Assembly (NCBI GenBank): GCA_012839345.1
Contig: DUNN01000023.1
Location: forward strand, 30,746 to 94,745
Length of the DNA stretch: 64,000 bases
Source of the DNA: Clostridiales bacterium
GTDB taxonomy: Bacteria > Bacillota > Clostridia > Oscillospirales > Acutalibacteraceae
Reading direction: 5' to 3'
The notes below the pieces were generated by a model. The model was not told the DNA's origin. It did not search any database and was given only the letters and a program-made list of their open reading frames with translations. Below are positions 54,102 through 63,929 of this stretch, one piece after another; positions within the stretch are counted from its first letter, which is position 1, and every line of letters begins with the position of its first letter. Position numbers and translations under genes: made by a program.

Positions 54102-54881
54102 ATGGGAAAAATTATTGCGATCGCCAACCAAAAGGGTGGAGTAGGAAAGACGACGACGGCGGTAAATCTCTCCGCGGCGCTGGGCATGAAGGGAAAAAAG
54201 ACGCTGCTGATCGACATCGACCCGCAGGGGAATTCTTCAAGTGGCCTGGGGGTTGACCGCAGAACGCTGAAGAAAACGGTGTACGAGGTGCTCGTCGGTG
54301 ACACAAAGGCAGAAGACGTGGTAATTCATACTGAATTTCAGAACTTGGATTTAGTTCCGTCCAGCATGGACCTTGCCGCTGCAGAAATTGAGCTGGCCGG
54401 GCTGGAACACCGGGAAGCGATTCTGAAAAGCGCGTTTCTGCCCCTGCGGGAGCGGTATGATTATATGATTATCGATTGCCCGCCTTCCCTTGGCATGATT
54501 ACCACTAACGCGCTCTGCCTGGCAGACACGCTGCTGGTTCCGATTCAATGTGAGTATTATGCGCTGGAAGGACTTTCTCAGCTGATGAATACCGTACGCC
54601 GGGTGAAACGGCAGTACAACGAACAGCTGGATATTGAGGGCGTTCTTCTTACCATGTATGACGGAAGGCTAAACCTGACCCAACAAGTGGTGGAAGAAGT
54701 GAAAAAGTACTTCCCACGCAAGGTGTTCGCCACCGTTATTCCGCGTGCGGTGCGCCTTTCCGAAGCGCCGAGCTTTGGGCGGCCAATTCAATATTTTGAT
54801 AAAAACTCACGCGGCGCAGTCTGCTACGATATGCTGGCGGATGAAATTCTGGACAACAACAGGCGTTCCGGCCACCGCTGA
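54102..54881 (+). CDS. parA: Chromosome partitioning ATPase ParA (Soj)
   Basis: A Walker-type ATPase that works with ParB at the origin and regulates DnaA in Bacillus. Deviant Walker A NQKGGVGKTTTAVNLSAAL, LLIDIDPQGNSSSGLG, Walker B DYMIIDCPPSLG, and PIQCEYYALEGLSQL are all typical of chromosomal Soj. 259 residues. GGAGG precedes the ATG. Together with parS and parB it forms the segregation locus. Confidence 0.96.
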   Translation: MGKIIAIANQKGGVGKTTTAVNLSAALGMKGKKTLLIDIDPQGNSSSGLGVDRRTLKKTVYEVLVGDTKAEDVVIHTEFQNLDLVPSSMDLAAAEIELAGLEHREAILKSAFLPLRERYDYMIIDCPPSLGMITTNALCLADTLLVPIQCEYYALEGLSQLMNTVRRVKRQYNEQLDIEGVLLTMYDGRLNLTQQVVEEVKKYFPRKVFATVIPRAVRLSEAPSFGRPIQYFDKNSRGAVCYDMLADEILDNNRRSGHR

Positions 54882-54976
54882 GGAAAACGTTTGCGGAAGA
54901 ATCCAAACCTTAGTGAAGGACGGAGGCAATAAACGAGAAAGGCCCGCCTAACACGGCAGGCGGAAGGAGGAAAGCA

Positions 54977-55828
54977 ATGGCGTTGAAAAAGGGCGGTCTT
55001 GGAAAGGGCCTGGACGCAATTTTCGCGGAGAACGATACCGACCGCAATGCGTCGGTTACCCTGAAGCTCAGCGAAATTGAGCCAAACCGATCACAGCCCA
55101 GAAAAGATTTTAATGACGCGGCACTGGCTGAACTGGCGGATTCCATTCGTCAGCACGGAATTTTACAGCCGCTTTTGGTGCGCCCCTTGGTTGGCGGCGG
55201 ATATCAAATCGTTGCCGGGGAACGGCGCTGGCGCGCGGCACGCATGGCCGGTGTAACCGAGGTTCCCGCCGTGGTTCGTGAAATGAGCGACAGCGAAGTG
55301 ATGCAGCTGGCGCTGATTGAGAATCTGCAAAGGGAAGACCTGAGCCCCGTTGAAGAGGCGCAGGGCTATCAGTCTTTAATTGAAACATACGGCTTTACAC
55401 AAGAGGAGGTAGCCAGCACAGTGGGGAAATCCCGCCCCGCGGTAACCAACGCACTGCGGCTGCTGAATTTACCGAAGGAGATTCTGGATTTGGTTGCTTC
55501 CGGCAAGCTTTCTGCCGGGCACGCGCGCACCCTGTTGAGCTTTCCGACCGCGGAATCCATGATTAGCGCCGCAAAGCTGGCGGTGGAGCAAGGTGTGTCC
55601 GTCCGCGAGCTGGAGCGCATGGCGAAAAAGGCCGGGGAACAGGCAAAGCTGAAGGGACGCGATAAAGCGAAATCCCGCATCCGGTATTATGAAGAAGCCG
55701 AACTGGCGCTGCACGAGCATTTGAACCGTAAGGTGCAGGTAACGGGCACAAAAAAGCGCGGTGTGCTTCAAATCGAGTTTTATGGCGAGGAAGACCTTGC
55801 CGAACTGCTGAAACTGTTTGAAAAGTAA
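54977..55828 (+). CDS. parB: Chromosome partitioning protein ParB (Spo0J)
   Basis: A CTP-dependent clamp that loads at parS. The N-terminus KKGGLGKGLDAIF is the typical ParA-interacting peptide; the CTP-binding boxes are IVAGERRWRAARMAG and ENLQREDLSPVEEAQGY; the helix-turn-helix is TQEEVASTVGKSRPAVTNALRLL; the C-terminal dimer domain follows (GRDKAKSRIRYYEEAEL). 283 residues. A GGAGG stretch precedes the ATG at 54977; the gap from parA is 95 bases. Confidence 0.96.
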   Translation: MALKKGGLGKGLDAIFAENDTDRNASVTLKLSEIEPNRSQPRKDFNDAALAELADSIRQHGILQPLLVRPLVGGGYQIVAGERRWRAARMAGVTEVPAVVREMSDSEVMQLALIENLQREDLSPVEEAQGYQSLIETYGFTQEEVASTVGKSRPAVTNALRLLNLPKEILDLVASGKLSAGHARTLLSFPTAESMISAAKLAVEQGVSVRELERMAKKAGEQAKLKGRDKAKSRIRYYEEAELALHEHLNRKVQVTGTKKRGVLQIEFYGEEDLAELLKLFEK

Positions 55829-55931
55829 CGGTTGATTTTTGTAAATTCTTATAAAAGATGGAAGCAGCCGCAGATGGAAGCCGTCTAAAGACGGAATCAG
55901 CGGTTGCCTAAAAATAAAAGGAGTACAGAAC

Positions 55932-57218
55932 ATGCTGGATATTAAACTGATTCGCAGCAATCCCGATTTTGTAAAGGCGGCGGCCAAAAAACGCGAATTC
56001 GACGCAGACGCGATTGTGGACGATATTCTGAAAATCGACGCACAGCGCCGTGAAGTGACCGGCCGTGTAGAATCCATGAAAGCGGAACAGAATGCCGCTT
56101 CCAAGAAAATTCCGCAGATTAAGAAAGAAGGCGGCGATCCTTCTCAAATTATGGCGGAAATGAAGGAACTTGCCGGTAAAATTAAGGAATGTGACGCAGA
56201 ACTTTCTGAGTTGGAAGAAAAGCAGCATTCCCTGCTGCTCGGCCTACCCAATATGCCGGACGAAGACGTTTGCGCAGGCGGTAAGGAAAACAACAAGCCT
56301 CTGCATTATTACAAAGAGCAGCCGAAATTTGATTTTGAGCCGAAGAACCATGTGGACCTTTGCGAAAGCCTGCACCTGATCGATTATCAGCGCGGCGCAA
56401 AGCTGGCCGGGGCAGGTTCCTGGATTTATACGGGTATGGGCGCACGCCTGGAATGGGCTCTGCTCAACTATTTCATCGATGAGCATATTAAAGACGGCTA
56501 TCAGCTGATGCTGGTCCCGCACATGCTCAATTATGAGTGCGGCTATGTGGCCGGCCAGTTCCCGAAATTTACCGATGAGGTCTATTGGATTCAGAACCCC
56601 ACCAGCAACGACAAGAAATTCCTGCTTCCTACGGCAGAAACCGCGCTGGTTAACCTGCACCGCGATGAGATCCTCACCGAGGACGAGCTGCCGAAGAAGT
56701 ACATTGCTTATACGCCCTGCTACCGCAGAGAAGCAGGCAGCTACCGCTCCGAGGAGCGCGGCATGATCCGCGGCCACCAGTTCAATAAGGTGGAAATGGT
56801 TCAGTACACCACTCCCGATAAGTCCGATGAAGCGTTCGACGAACTGGTTCGCAAAGCAGAGCATTTGGTGCAGGGCCTTGGCCTGCATTACCGCTTGAGC
56901 AAACTGGCCGCCGGGGACTGCTCATTCTCCATGGCGCGCACCTACGACATTGAAGTCTGGATTCCGAGTATGGGCATCTACAAAGAGGTCAGCTCCGCGT
57001 CCAACGCCCGCGACTATCAGGCAAGAAGAGGCAACGTGAAGTTCCGCGACAAGGACAAGAAGCTGCAGTTCTGCCATACGCTGAACGCGTCCGGCCTGGC
57101 AACCAGCCGTGTGATGCCCGCCATTGTGGAGCAGTACCAGAATGCAGACGGAAGCGTCACCGTTCCGGAAGTTCTGCGTCCTTACATGGGTGGCATTGAA
57201 GTCATTAAACCCGAATAA
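55932..57218 (+). CDS. serS: Seryl-tRNA synthetase
   Basis: Class II synthetase for tRNA-Ser. The long N-terminal antiparallel coiled coil (residues 30-100) is visible as a charged helical stretch. Motif 2 is CYRREAGSYRSEERGMIRGHQFNKVEM and motif 3 is NASGLATSRVMPAIVEQY. 428 residues is usual. AAAGGAG precedes the ATG. No T-box is seen in the 100 bp upstream, unlike hisS in this window. Confidence 0.97.
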   Translation: MLDIKLIRSNPDFVKAAAKKREFDADAIVDDILKIDAQRREVTGRVESMKAEQNAASKKIPQIKKEGGDPSQIMAEMKELAGKIKECDAELSELEEKQHSLLLGLPNMPDEDVCAGGKENNKPLHYYKEQPKFDFEPKNHVDLCESLHLIDYQRGAKLAGAGSWIYTGMGARLEWALLNYFIDEHIKDGYQLMLVPHMLNYECGYVAGQFPKFTDEVYWIQNPTSNDKKFLLPTAETALVNLHRDEILTEDELPKKYIAYTPCYRREAGSYRSEERGMIRGHQFNKVEMVQYTTPDKSDEAFDELVRKAEHLVQGLGLHYRLSKLAAGDCSFSMARTYDIEVWIPSMGIYKEVSSASNARDYQARRGNVKFRDKDKKLQFCHTLNASGLATSRVMPAIVEQYQNADGSVTVPEVLRPYMGGIEVIKPE

Positions 57219-57426
57219 ACCAATTATATAAATATGTCATCAGACCGGAAGTTTTGTTTTTCTTCCCAAAAGGAAGGAAGACGGGACTTCCGGCTGTTGT
57301 ATCTGCTTCTTTTCGAAAACTGGAATCGAGCGGCTCCGGAGATAGCCATTCGTGCGGCTAGTATGTTTCGAGAGTTGTTTGAATCTGCAGGGAATTAGGA
57401 ATTTTCGGAGAAAGGATGTTCTGTTT

Positions 57427-58212
57427 ATGTCTGATTTGGTGAAGGAGTACGCCAGCACCATGCGGGTTGCAACCTATGAGGTGGGCGCGCAGTGCATTCT
57501 GCGGCTAAGCGTTCTGCTGCGCATGTGCCAGGATGTAAGCGAGCGCAACATGGCACTGCTTGGTCTTGGCTATGAGAAACTGCGCGCGGACGGGATTGTG
57601 TTTCTTCTGATTACCAATCAGGTCAAAATACACCGGATGCCGGTCCACGGGGAAACAATTACCATGAAGACCCACCCGCGCGGGATTTCTGGCGCGCAGT
57701 TCTATCGTGATTTTATCGTATATTCCGGAGAAGAAAAAATTATTGAGGTGCTGCAGACCTCGGTCGTTGCGGACGGCAATACGCATAAGCTGCTGCGGCC
57801 CAAGAAGTTTTTGGATTACGGAATATTCAGCGCAGAAAAGGTTTCGGAAGAAGGCCGCATAACCAAACTGTCTGTGCCGGACGATCTCCCTCTGGTGGGG
57901 GAAAGACCCATCCGGTTTTCGGACCTGGACTACAACACACACCTAAACAACGCCGTTTATGCCGACATCCTGACGGATTACCTTCCGGGCGGCGCGGCGG
58001 GCCGTCAGTTTGCCGAAGTGCAGATTAATTACGTTACGGAAAGCCGTCTGGGCGACACACTTCAAATTTATGCCGCGGAGCGGGACGGCCGCATCTGGAT
58101 GAAAGGCGTGAACGAACGGGGCTGCGGATTCACCGCCTCCGCAGTAATGAAACCTTTTCCAAAAGAGGAAATGAAAAAGGCGCGCATCGGTATTGAAATC
58201 TCAAATTCGTGA
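57427..58212 (+). CDS. Acyl-ACP thioesterase
   Basis: A double hot-dog thioesterase that releases fatty acids from acyl carrier protein. Family features are the N-terminal hot-dog (LRLSVLLRMCQDVSERNMALLGLGYEKL), RPKKFLDYG in the linker, and the second hot-dog with FSDLDYNTHLNNAVYADILTDYL, containing the Asn-His pattern of the active region. 261 residues. The track begins at 57352; MSDLVKEYAS at 57427 follows GGAGAAAGGA and is preferred. The leader upstream (57245-57293) has an 8-bp stem ccggaagt/acttccgg of unknown role. Confidence 0.88.
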   Translation: MSDLVKEYASTMRVATYEVGAQCILRLSVLLRMCQDVSERNMALLGLGYEKLRADGIVFLLITNQVKIHRMPVHGETITMKTHPRGISGAQFYRDFIVYSGEEKIIEVLQTSVVADGNTHKLLRPKKFLDYGIFSAEKVSEEGRITKLSVPDDLPLVGERPIRFSDLDYNTHLNNAVYADILTDYLPGGAAGRQFAEVQINYVTESRLGDTLQIYAAERDGRIWMKGVNERGCGFTASAVMKPFPKEEMKKARIGIEISNS

Positions 58213-58331
58213 TGATATAATTACAAAATATATAACAAACCTTGTACGTGAATCACCGTGATAGAGAGAACTCTTAGCGAGATGTATTTACGGCAGAGCG
58301 GCTATTTTCCATACGCAAAAGGTCCGATTTT

Positions 58332-58382
58332 GAAAAATCTCAGTTTGTGCTCGTCTTTTTCGGCACAGATTGGCGATTTTTC
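58332..58382 (+). terminator. Long hairpin between thioesterase and guaB
   Basis: aaaaatc and a 10-bp part cagtttgtgc pair with gcacagattg and gattttt, with wobble pairs and a small bulge; the right end carries TTTTT. It is a terminator for the thioesterase gene or an attenuator in the guaB leader. The rest of the 297-bp spacer shows nothing recognised. Confidence 0.65.
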
Positions 58383-58461
58383 ATTTTATAAACAGGAAAA
58401 TACTTTCGCACTTATTTACCCGTGGCCATCGTAAACACGCAGAGGAAACACAGGAAGATGA

Positions 58462-59988
<1,527 letters not shown>

Positions 59989-60003
59989 ATTTACGCGTTG
60001 GGC

Positions 60004-60042
60004 AAAACGAAAAGCCGGCCGCGTGCCGGCTTTTCGTTTTTC
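60004..60042. terminator. Terminator after guaB
   Basis: A perfect 16-bp stem aaaacgaaaagccggc/gccggcttttcgtttt with a short loop and T-rich end. Symmetric A and T tracts allow use in both directions. Confidence 0.93.
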
Positions 60043-60157
60043 TGATTTTTAATTCTCCGAAAAGGGTATAATGCCCCGAAGATCGTGTATAATGTTAAAT
60101 ACCGCTGTTTCGATTCAAAATATTTTTGAAAAAAACTCGGAAAAATTAAAAAATGTG

Positions 60158-60187
60158 TTGACAAATAGGGTATGCCTAAGATATAAT
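60158..60187 (+). promoter_or_regulatory. Promoter of the tRNA cluster
   Basis: TTGACA (60158-60163), 18 bases, TATAAT (60182-60187). It is followed by about 45 bases of leader and the first tRNA, as expected for a stable RNA promoter. Confidence 0.88.
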
Positions 60188-60233
60188 ATAAAACGCTCCG
60201 CATTTCACTTATGCGGACAAACTGAATAACTGT

Positions 60234-60310
60234 GGCGGCATAGCTCAGTTGGCTAGAGCATTCGGTTCATACCCGAAGTGTCATTGGTTCAAATCCAATT
60301 GCCGCTACCA
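60234..60310 (+). tRNA. tRNA-Met (CAT), elongator type
   Basis: A 77-base cloverleaf with acceptor GGCGGCA/TGCCGCT and encoded CCA, D-loop AGTTGGCTA, and anticodon loop TTCATAC (CAT). The first pair is G-U, as in the Bacillus elongator methionine tRNA, and the initiator-type C1-A72 mismatch and GGG/CCC anticodon stem are absent. Confidence 0.93.
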
Positions 60311-60315
60311 AATAT

Positions 60316-60390
60316 GGCCCGGTGGTCAAGCGGTTAAGACACCGCCCTTTCACGGCGGTTTCACGAGTTCGAATCTCGTCCGGGTCACCA
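60316..60390 (+). tRNA. tRNA-Glu (TTC)
   Basis: 75 bases, acceptor GGCCCGG/CCGGGTC with encoded ACCA, anticodon stem CCGCC/GGCGG and loop CTTTCAC giving anticodon TTC. It follows the Met tRNA by five bases. Confidence 0.94.
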
Positions 60391-60466
60391 TTTTTATATC
60401 CAGGTCAATCTCCGGCGGGTTTCCAATGGTGATTGACTTTGCATATTCCGCACACATGCGGACTAT

Positions 60467-60543
60467 GGACGCATAGCTCAGCTGGTTAGAGCGCTCGCCT
60501 CACACGCGAGAGGTCATGGGTTCGAGTCCCCTTGTGTCCACCA
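60467..60543 (+). tRNA. tRNA-Val (CAC)
   Basis: 77 bases, acceptor GGACGCA/TGTGTCC with encoded ACCA, anticodon stem CTCGC/GCGAG and loop CTCACAC giving anticodon CAC. It is 76 bases after tRNA-Glu in the same cluster. Confidence 0.94.
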
Positions 60544-60545
60544 CG

Positions 60546-60584
60546 GGAAACGCGCACTTCACTTTTGTGAGGTGCGTTTGCTTT
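60546..60584 (+). terminator. Terminator after the tRNA cluster
   Basis: aaacgc-gc-acttcac pairs with gtgaggt-gcgttt (two-base bulge, one wobble pair), followed by GCTTTAT. Of moderate strength. Confidence 0.6.
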
Positions 60585-60703
60585 ATCCCCGTGCCTTTTC
60601 GTAAAACGGGCCGGGCACAATGGCAACCGCGGTTCCGTGTTTTCGCGGCTGTGAGCCGCCGCGCGGCAACGGGGACGGAATTTACCTGATACAGGAAGGG
60701 ATT

Positions 60704-61249
60704 ATGAAAATGAAACAGATAAAGAAACTGACAGTTCTAACTCTTGCGCTCATTATGGTGGGCACCATGGCGGCATGCGGCATGGGAGACGTAGGCGGCA
60801 CGCCTGCCCCGTCCGGCAGTTCAACTTCCTCCCAGGCCTCCTCTGAGGCTTCCCCGCAGGTGGACGAATCCAATTATGAAGACAGTGTGGATGGCCTGGC
60901 CAAATACCTCGCAGCAAAATCGCTGATCTCCGGTACGCCCTCCACCATGCGGGCGGATTTTATCGGGGCAGAAAAGGGTGTACGGTACCAGTTTGGCCTG
61001 AACGGGAAGGACAATGTAACGGTAGAGCTTTATCAGTTCCCCAGCACCCTGAATGAAACGGCACAAAAAGTATTGGACGCGGTGAAGTCCAAGGGCAGCT
61101 TCACCATTATGGATCAGCAGGTTTCGGCGGTTCTTTCGGACAGTGGGAAATACATGCTGATTTATAAGGACACCACAACCAACAACGACCAGAACAAAAA
61201 GCGTCAGGAGGACGTTACCAACGCGGTAAAAGCCTTTAAGAACGCATAA
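60704..61249 (+). CDS. Secreted lipoprotein of unknown function
   Basis: The lipoprotein signal KKLTVLTLALIMVGTMAAC ends in a lipobox cysteine near residue 24. A glycine/serine/alanine-rich linker follows, then a domain of about 130 residues with VDGLAKYLAAKSLI, GVRYQFGLNGKDNVTVELYQF and DSGKYMLIYKD. It looks like a small alpha/beta domain not assigned to a named family. ATGs at 60704 and 60710 share the AGGAAGGG element; both give the same mature protein. A terminator follows within 40 bases, so it is monocistronic. Confidence 0.78.
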   Translation: MKMKQIKKLTVLTLALIMVGTMAACGMGDVGGTPAPSGSSTSSQASSEASPQVDESNYEDSVDGLAKYLAAKSLISGTPSTMRADFIGAEKGVRYQFGLNGKDNVTVELYQFPSTLNETAQKVLDAVKSKGSFTIMDQQVSAVLSDSGKYMLIYKDTTTNNDQNKKRQEDVTNAVKAFKNA

Positions 61250-61283
61250 TCCTTGGTTGATGAAATTCTAATTTGAAATAAGG

Positions 61284-61324
61284 AAGACGTACTGCTTTTT
61301 CGGCAAAGCTGTGCGTCTTTTTTG
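61284..61324 (+). terminator. Terminator after lipoprotein gene
   Basis: aagacg pairs with cgtctt and an inner gcttt/aaagc stem caps it; TTTTTT follows. Confidence 0.85.
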
Positions 61325-61571
61325 TTGTCACCGATTAACCGGAAGATTCATGGCAGTGGGATGCACCATCGTACGTAGCCACAGAAGCCGCCGTCAGGCG
61401 GCGAACAAAAGGGGACCGGAATTTAGTTTCACTGCCGTAGAAACAGTACGGGAAAGGCGGCAAGACGTTTTAAGTAAGAACTTAGGGAAACAGTTTCTTT
61501 GTAAAAGATCGGCCGAAGATAAAAAGGGAAAGCCTTCAAAACAAACGTAATTTGCTTTGAGGCTTTTTTTC
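61325..61571 (+). ncRNA. Candidate structured RNA ending in a terminator
   Basis: Between two terminators and ahead of a separate promoter, about 200 bases have no plausible gene but strong pairing: GGCAGTG (61352-61358) with CACTGCC (61430-61436) closing a domain with GCCGCC/GGCGGC at 61387-61402. GTTTC/GAAAC (61426-61444) would compete with the closing stem. It ends in a terminator, aaagccttcaaa/tttgaggcttt plus T7 (61529-61571). No clear promoter was found. Not recognised as 6S, SRP, tmRNA, RNase P or a known riboswitch. Confidence 0.35.
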
Positions 61572-61602
61572 AATTTTTAAGAAAGAATTAATTCACCAAA
61601 AG

Positions 61603-61631
61603 TTGACAAACGAAAAATACCAGCATATAAT
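61603..61631 (+). promoter_or_regulatory. Promoter of the GH25 gene
   Basis: Perfect TTGACA (61603-61608) and TATAAT (61626-61631) with 17 bases between. It is 45 bases before the start codon. Confidence 0.92.
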
Positions 61632-61675
61632 CAAACAGAAAAAATATAGTAAATAATGGAAATTGGAGGATTAAA

Positions 61676-62851
61676 ATGAGAAAAAAACTGCTTTCCCTGA
61701 TCCTGGTTTTCGCAATGGCTTTCACCGTTGCTTTGCCCACCTATGCGGACACAGCAACGGGTTCCCTAGCGCTTACCAGCACCACCATCGGACTAAAGCC
61801 GGGTGAAAGCGCTGGGCTTTTTGCCGAAGATAACAGCGTGGCCGTTACGCTCACTTCCGCTAACCCTGCGATTGCGTCAGTCAGCGATAATATGATAACG
61901 GGCGTTTCGTTCGGCCGTACAACAGTTACCGCGACAGCCGCCGACGGACGTACCGCAACCTGCGATATTCACGTTGCCTATAAAGGCGTCGATGTATCCA
62001 GCCACAACGGAAAGATTGCTTGGACGGACCTGAAAAATAACGGCGTGGATTTTGCCATTATCCGCACCGGCTACGGTGACGAACTGCCGGCGGTGCAGAC
62101 GGATTCCCAGTTTGTCGCCAATTATAACGGCGCAGTTGCGAACGGCATTAAGGTGGGCGTTTACCACTACAGCTACGCAACCAGTGTCGCACAGGCAATA
62201 AGGGAAGCGCAGTTTTGTCTCAGTATTTTGAATAATCGTCATCTGGACTACCCGGTCTTTTATGATGTGGAGGACAAATCCATTTTCAGTAAGCTGACAA
62301 CGGCTCAAATTTCCGCCATGGCAGCCGCGTTCTGCCGCACTATTACCAACGCGGGCTACCGCGCAGGAATTTACAGTGGTGCCCGGTATCTGACGAATCT
62401 GAACACTCCTGAACTTAGTGCTTATGACAAATGGGTCGCGCATTACGATGTGGACTCTGCAAGCTATACCGGCCCGTACTCCATCTGGCAGTTCTCCAGC
62501 AAGGGCGGCATCGCCGGGGCAAACGGCAACCTTGATTTCGATTATTGCTACCAGACTTATCCGCTCCCGGCTCAGCAGAGCGCTTCCGATAGCAGCATGA
62601 CATCCGATACGGGTGCTACGCTGTCCATGAAGAAGGGAAAAAGCTATACCTTTAAGTTTACACCGAGTTCGACTTCGAGCACCCCAAGCTTCAGCACGGG
62701 CAATTCCAAGGTGCTTAAAGTAAGCTCCGTTACAAAATGGAAGGGGAGCTACTTGGTGAAGGTTACCGCGACCGGAAAGGGCTGCACTTCTGTTTACTCC
62801 ACGTTTAAGGGTCAGCAGGCGGTGCGTCGCTGCGTAGTAACGGTTTCCTAA
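61676..62851 (+). CDS. Secreted GH25 muramidase with Ig-like domains
   Basis: A secreted protein that probably cleaves peptidoglycan glycan strands. Signal peptide at residues 1-24 (LLSLILVFAMAFTVALPTYA). Residues 28-100 form a Big_2-like Ig domain (ITGVSFGRTTVTATAADG). The GH25 catalytic domain runs from KGVDVSSHNGKIAW to about residue 295; the catalytic acidic motif is VFYDVEDKS, with YHYSYATS and SIWQFSSKG typical of the fold. The C-terminal 90 residues form a second Ig-like domain. GGAGG precedes the ATG, and the promoter is consensus. Confidence 0.92.
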   Translation: MRKKLLSLILVFAMAFTVALPTYADTATGSLALTSTTIGLKPGESAGLFAEDNSVAVTLTSANPAIASVSDNMITGVSFGRTTVTATAADGRTATCDIHVAYKGVDVSSHNGKIAWTDLKNNGVDFAIIRTGYGDELPAVQTDSQFVANYNGAVANGIKVGVYHYSYATSVAQAIREAQFCLSILNNRHLDYPVFYDVEDKSIFSKLTTAQISAMAAAFCRTITNAGYRAGIYSGARYLTNLNTPELSAYDKWVAHYDVDSASYTGPYSIWQFSSKGGIAGANGNLDFDYCYQTYPLPAQQSASDSSMTSDTGATLSMKKGKSYTFKFTPSSTSSTPSFSTGNSKVLKVSSVTKWKGSYLVKVTATGKGCTSVYSTFKGQQAVRRCVVTVS

Positions 62852-62924
62852 GCAACTGTTCCGAGCAGGGAAGGACTGGACCAACGTTCCCAAAGGAAAG
62901 ATAAGACATTAACAATATGTATTT

Positions 62925-62957
62925 CCGGCTGCTGTTCCTAAGCGGCCGGATTTTTTT
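62925..62957. terminator. Terminator between convergent GH25 and sleB genes
   Basis: ccggctgct and agcggccgg form a 9-bp stem with one wobble pair, followed by ATTTTTTTG on the + strand. It may also stop - strand transcription weakly. Confidence 0.85.
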
Positions 62958-62991
62958 GCATCGAATTCCGCGATACAATAAAATGGAAGAA

Positions 62992-63705
62992 CTATTTGCA
63001 GAAGCGGTGCTTGCCGATGACGGTGATAACCGGACGGGAGAAAATCCATTTACTGGTGCTCTTAGCCGGGTTGTAATAATAGATTGCGCCGCCGGACGGG
63101 TCCCAGCCGTTAATTGCGTCACGTGCAGCCCGGTAGGCGGAATCGGAAATCTCGTGATAGATACCGCCGTCCGTCATGCAACTGAACGCGCCGGGCTGAT
63201 ACACGACGCCCGCGAGCGTATTGGGAAAGGACGGGTGCTGAATTCGATTCAGAATGACGGCCGCAACCGCAACCTGGCCTGCATAGGGTTCTCCGCGCGC
63301 TTCTGCAGAGGTCACCTGAGCCAGAAGGCTGACATCCTTGCTGCTGAATCCGCCTAGCCCCCCGGAAGTTCCCCCGGAGCTGCCAATTCCCAGCGCAGCA
63401 AGGGTTTTCGGGCCGGCAATTCCATCCGCGGTCAGTCCGCGCGAGCGCTGAAAGCGAGTCACGGCATTCTTGGTCTGGGTTCCATAAATACTGTCCACGG
63501 TTCCCGTATAAAACCCCAGACTTTTCAGCTTGGTCTGAATCTGTTTAACTTCCGCGCCCTGCGAACCGTATTTGGAAAGGGTGGAAACGGAATCCCCCAA
63601 ATTCGTTACAACCGCAATCACCAGAACATTTAAAAGAATTACCACAAGGATGCACCAGCAATATTTCAGTTTCTTTTGCTTTTCCATATTCTCCAGATTT
63701 AACAT
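62992..63705 (-). CDS. sleB: Cell wall hydrolase SleB (spore cortex-lytic type)
   Basis: A membrane-anchored or exported cortex hydrolase. The N-terminal hydrophobic segment is YCWCILVVILLNVLVIAVV. A peptidoglycan-binding repeat follows (GSQGAEVKQIQTKLKSLGFY, DGIAGPKTLAALG). After a glycine/serine linker comes the Hydrolase_2 domain with LLAQVTSAEARGEPYAGQVAVAAVILNR and the ending KWIFSRPVITVIGKHRFC. Start MLNLENME at 63705 with AAGGGG eight bases upstream; the track start overlaps that element. 237 residues. Presence supports endospore formation. No ypeB follows here. Confidence 0.9.
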   Translation of the reverse strand: MLNLENMEKQKKLKYCWCILVVILLNVLVIAVVTNLGDSVSTLSKYGSQGAEVKQIQTKLKSLGFYTGTVDSIYGTQTKNAVTRFQRSRGLTADGIAGPKTLAALGIGSSGGTSGGLGGFSSKDVSLLAQVTSAEARGEPYAGQVAVAAVILNRIQHPSFPNTLAGVVYQPGAFSCMTDGGIYHEISDSAYRAARDAINGWDPSGGAIYYYNPAKSTSKWIFSRPVITVIGKHRFCK

Positions 63706-63815
63706 GTAATCACCCCTTTTCAAATTTTTCCCAAAGAGGCCGGGATTATCCGTACGGAAGAAAAACTGAGCGATGAATCTTCTCCAATCCGACTATGAAC
63801 AAGGAAAAAGGTATG

Positions 63816-63841
63816 AAAAAACCGCGTTTTATGCGGTTTTT
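63816..63841. terminator. Terminator-like hairpin before rrn-type promoter
   Basis: aaaaaccgc pairs with gcggttttt around GTTTTAT. It could shield the following promoter from upstream transcription or stop antisense transcription. Confidence 0.75.
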
Positions 63842-63894
63842 GACCCTAAAAAGCAGGAAAAAGCAAAAAAATCAAAAAAATTTGAAAAAAGGGG

Positions 63895-63923
63895 TTGACT
63901 TATGGGGGTGTATTTGGTATTAT
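63895..63923 (+). promoter_or_regulatory. Strong promoter at right edge, rrn-like
   Basis: TTGACT (63895-63900), 17 bases, TATTAT (63918-63923). A-tracts at 63862-63890 form a likely UP element, as in rRNA promoters. Confidence 0.8.
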
Positions 63924-63929
63924 AGTCAA

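Noticed and set aside
60249-60476. 75-codon ORF over the tRNA cluster
   Set aside because: It translates tRNA-Met and tRNA-Glu; both fold as complete cloverleaves.
61311-61550. 79-codon ORF before the GH25 gene
   Set aside because: Begins inside a terminator, has no ribosome binding site and an Arg-rich composition typical of non-coding GC-rich DNA.
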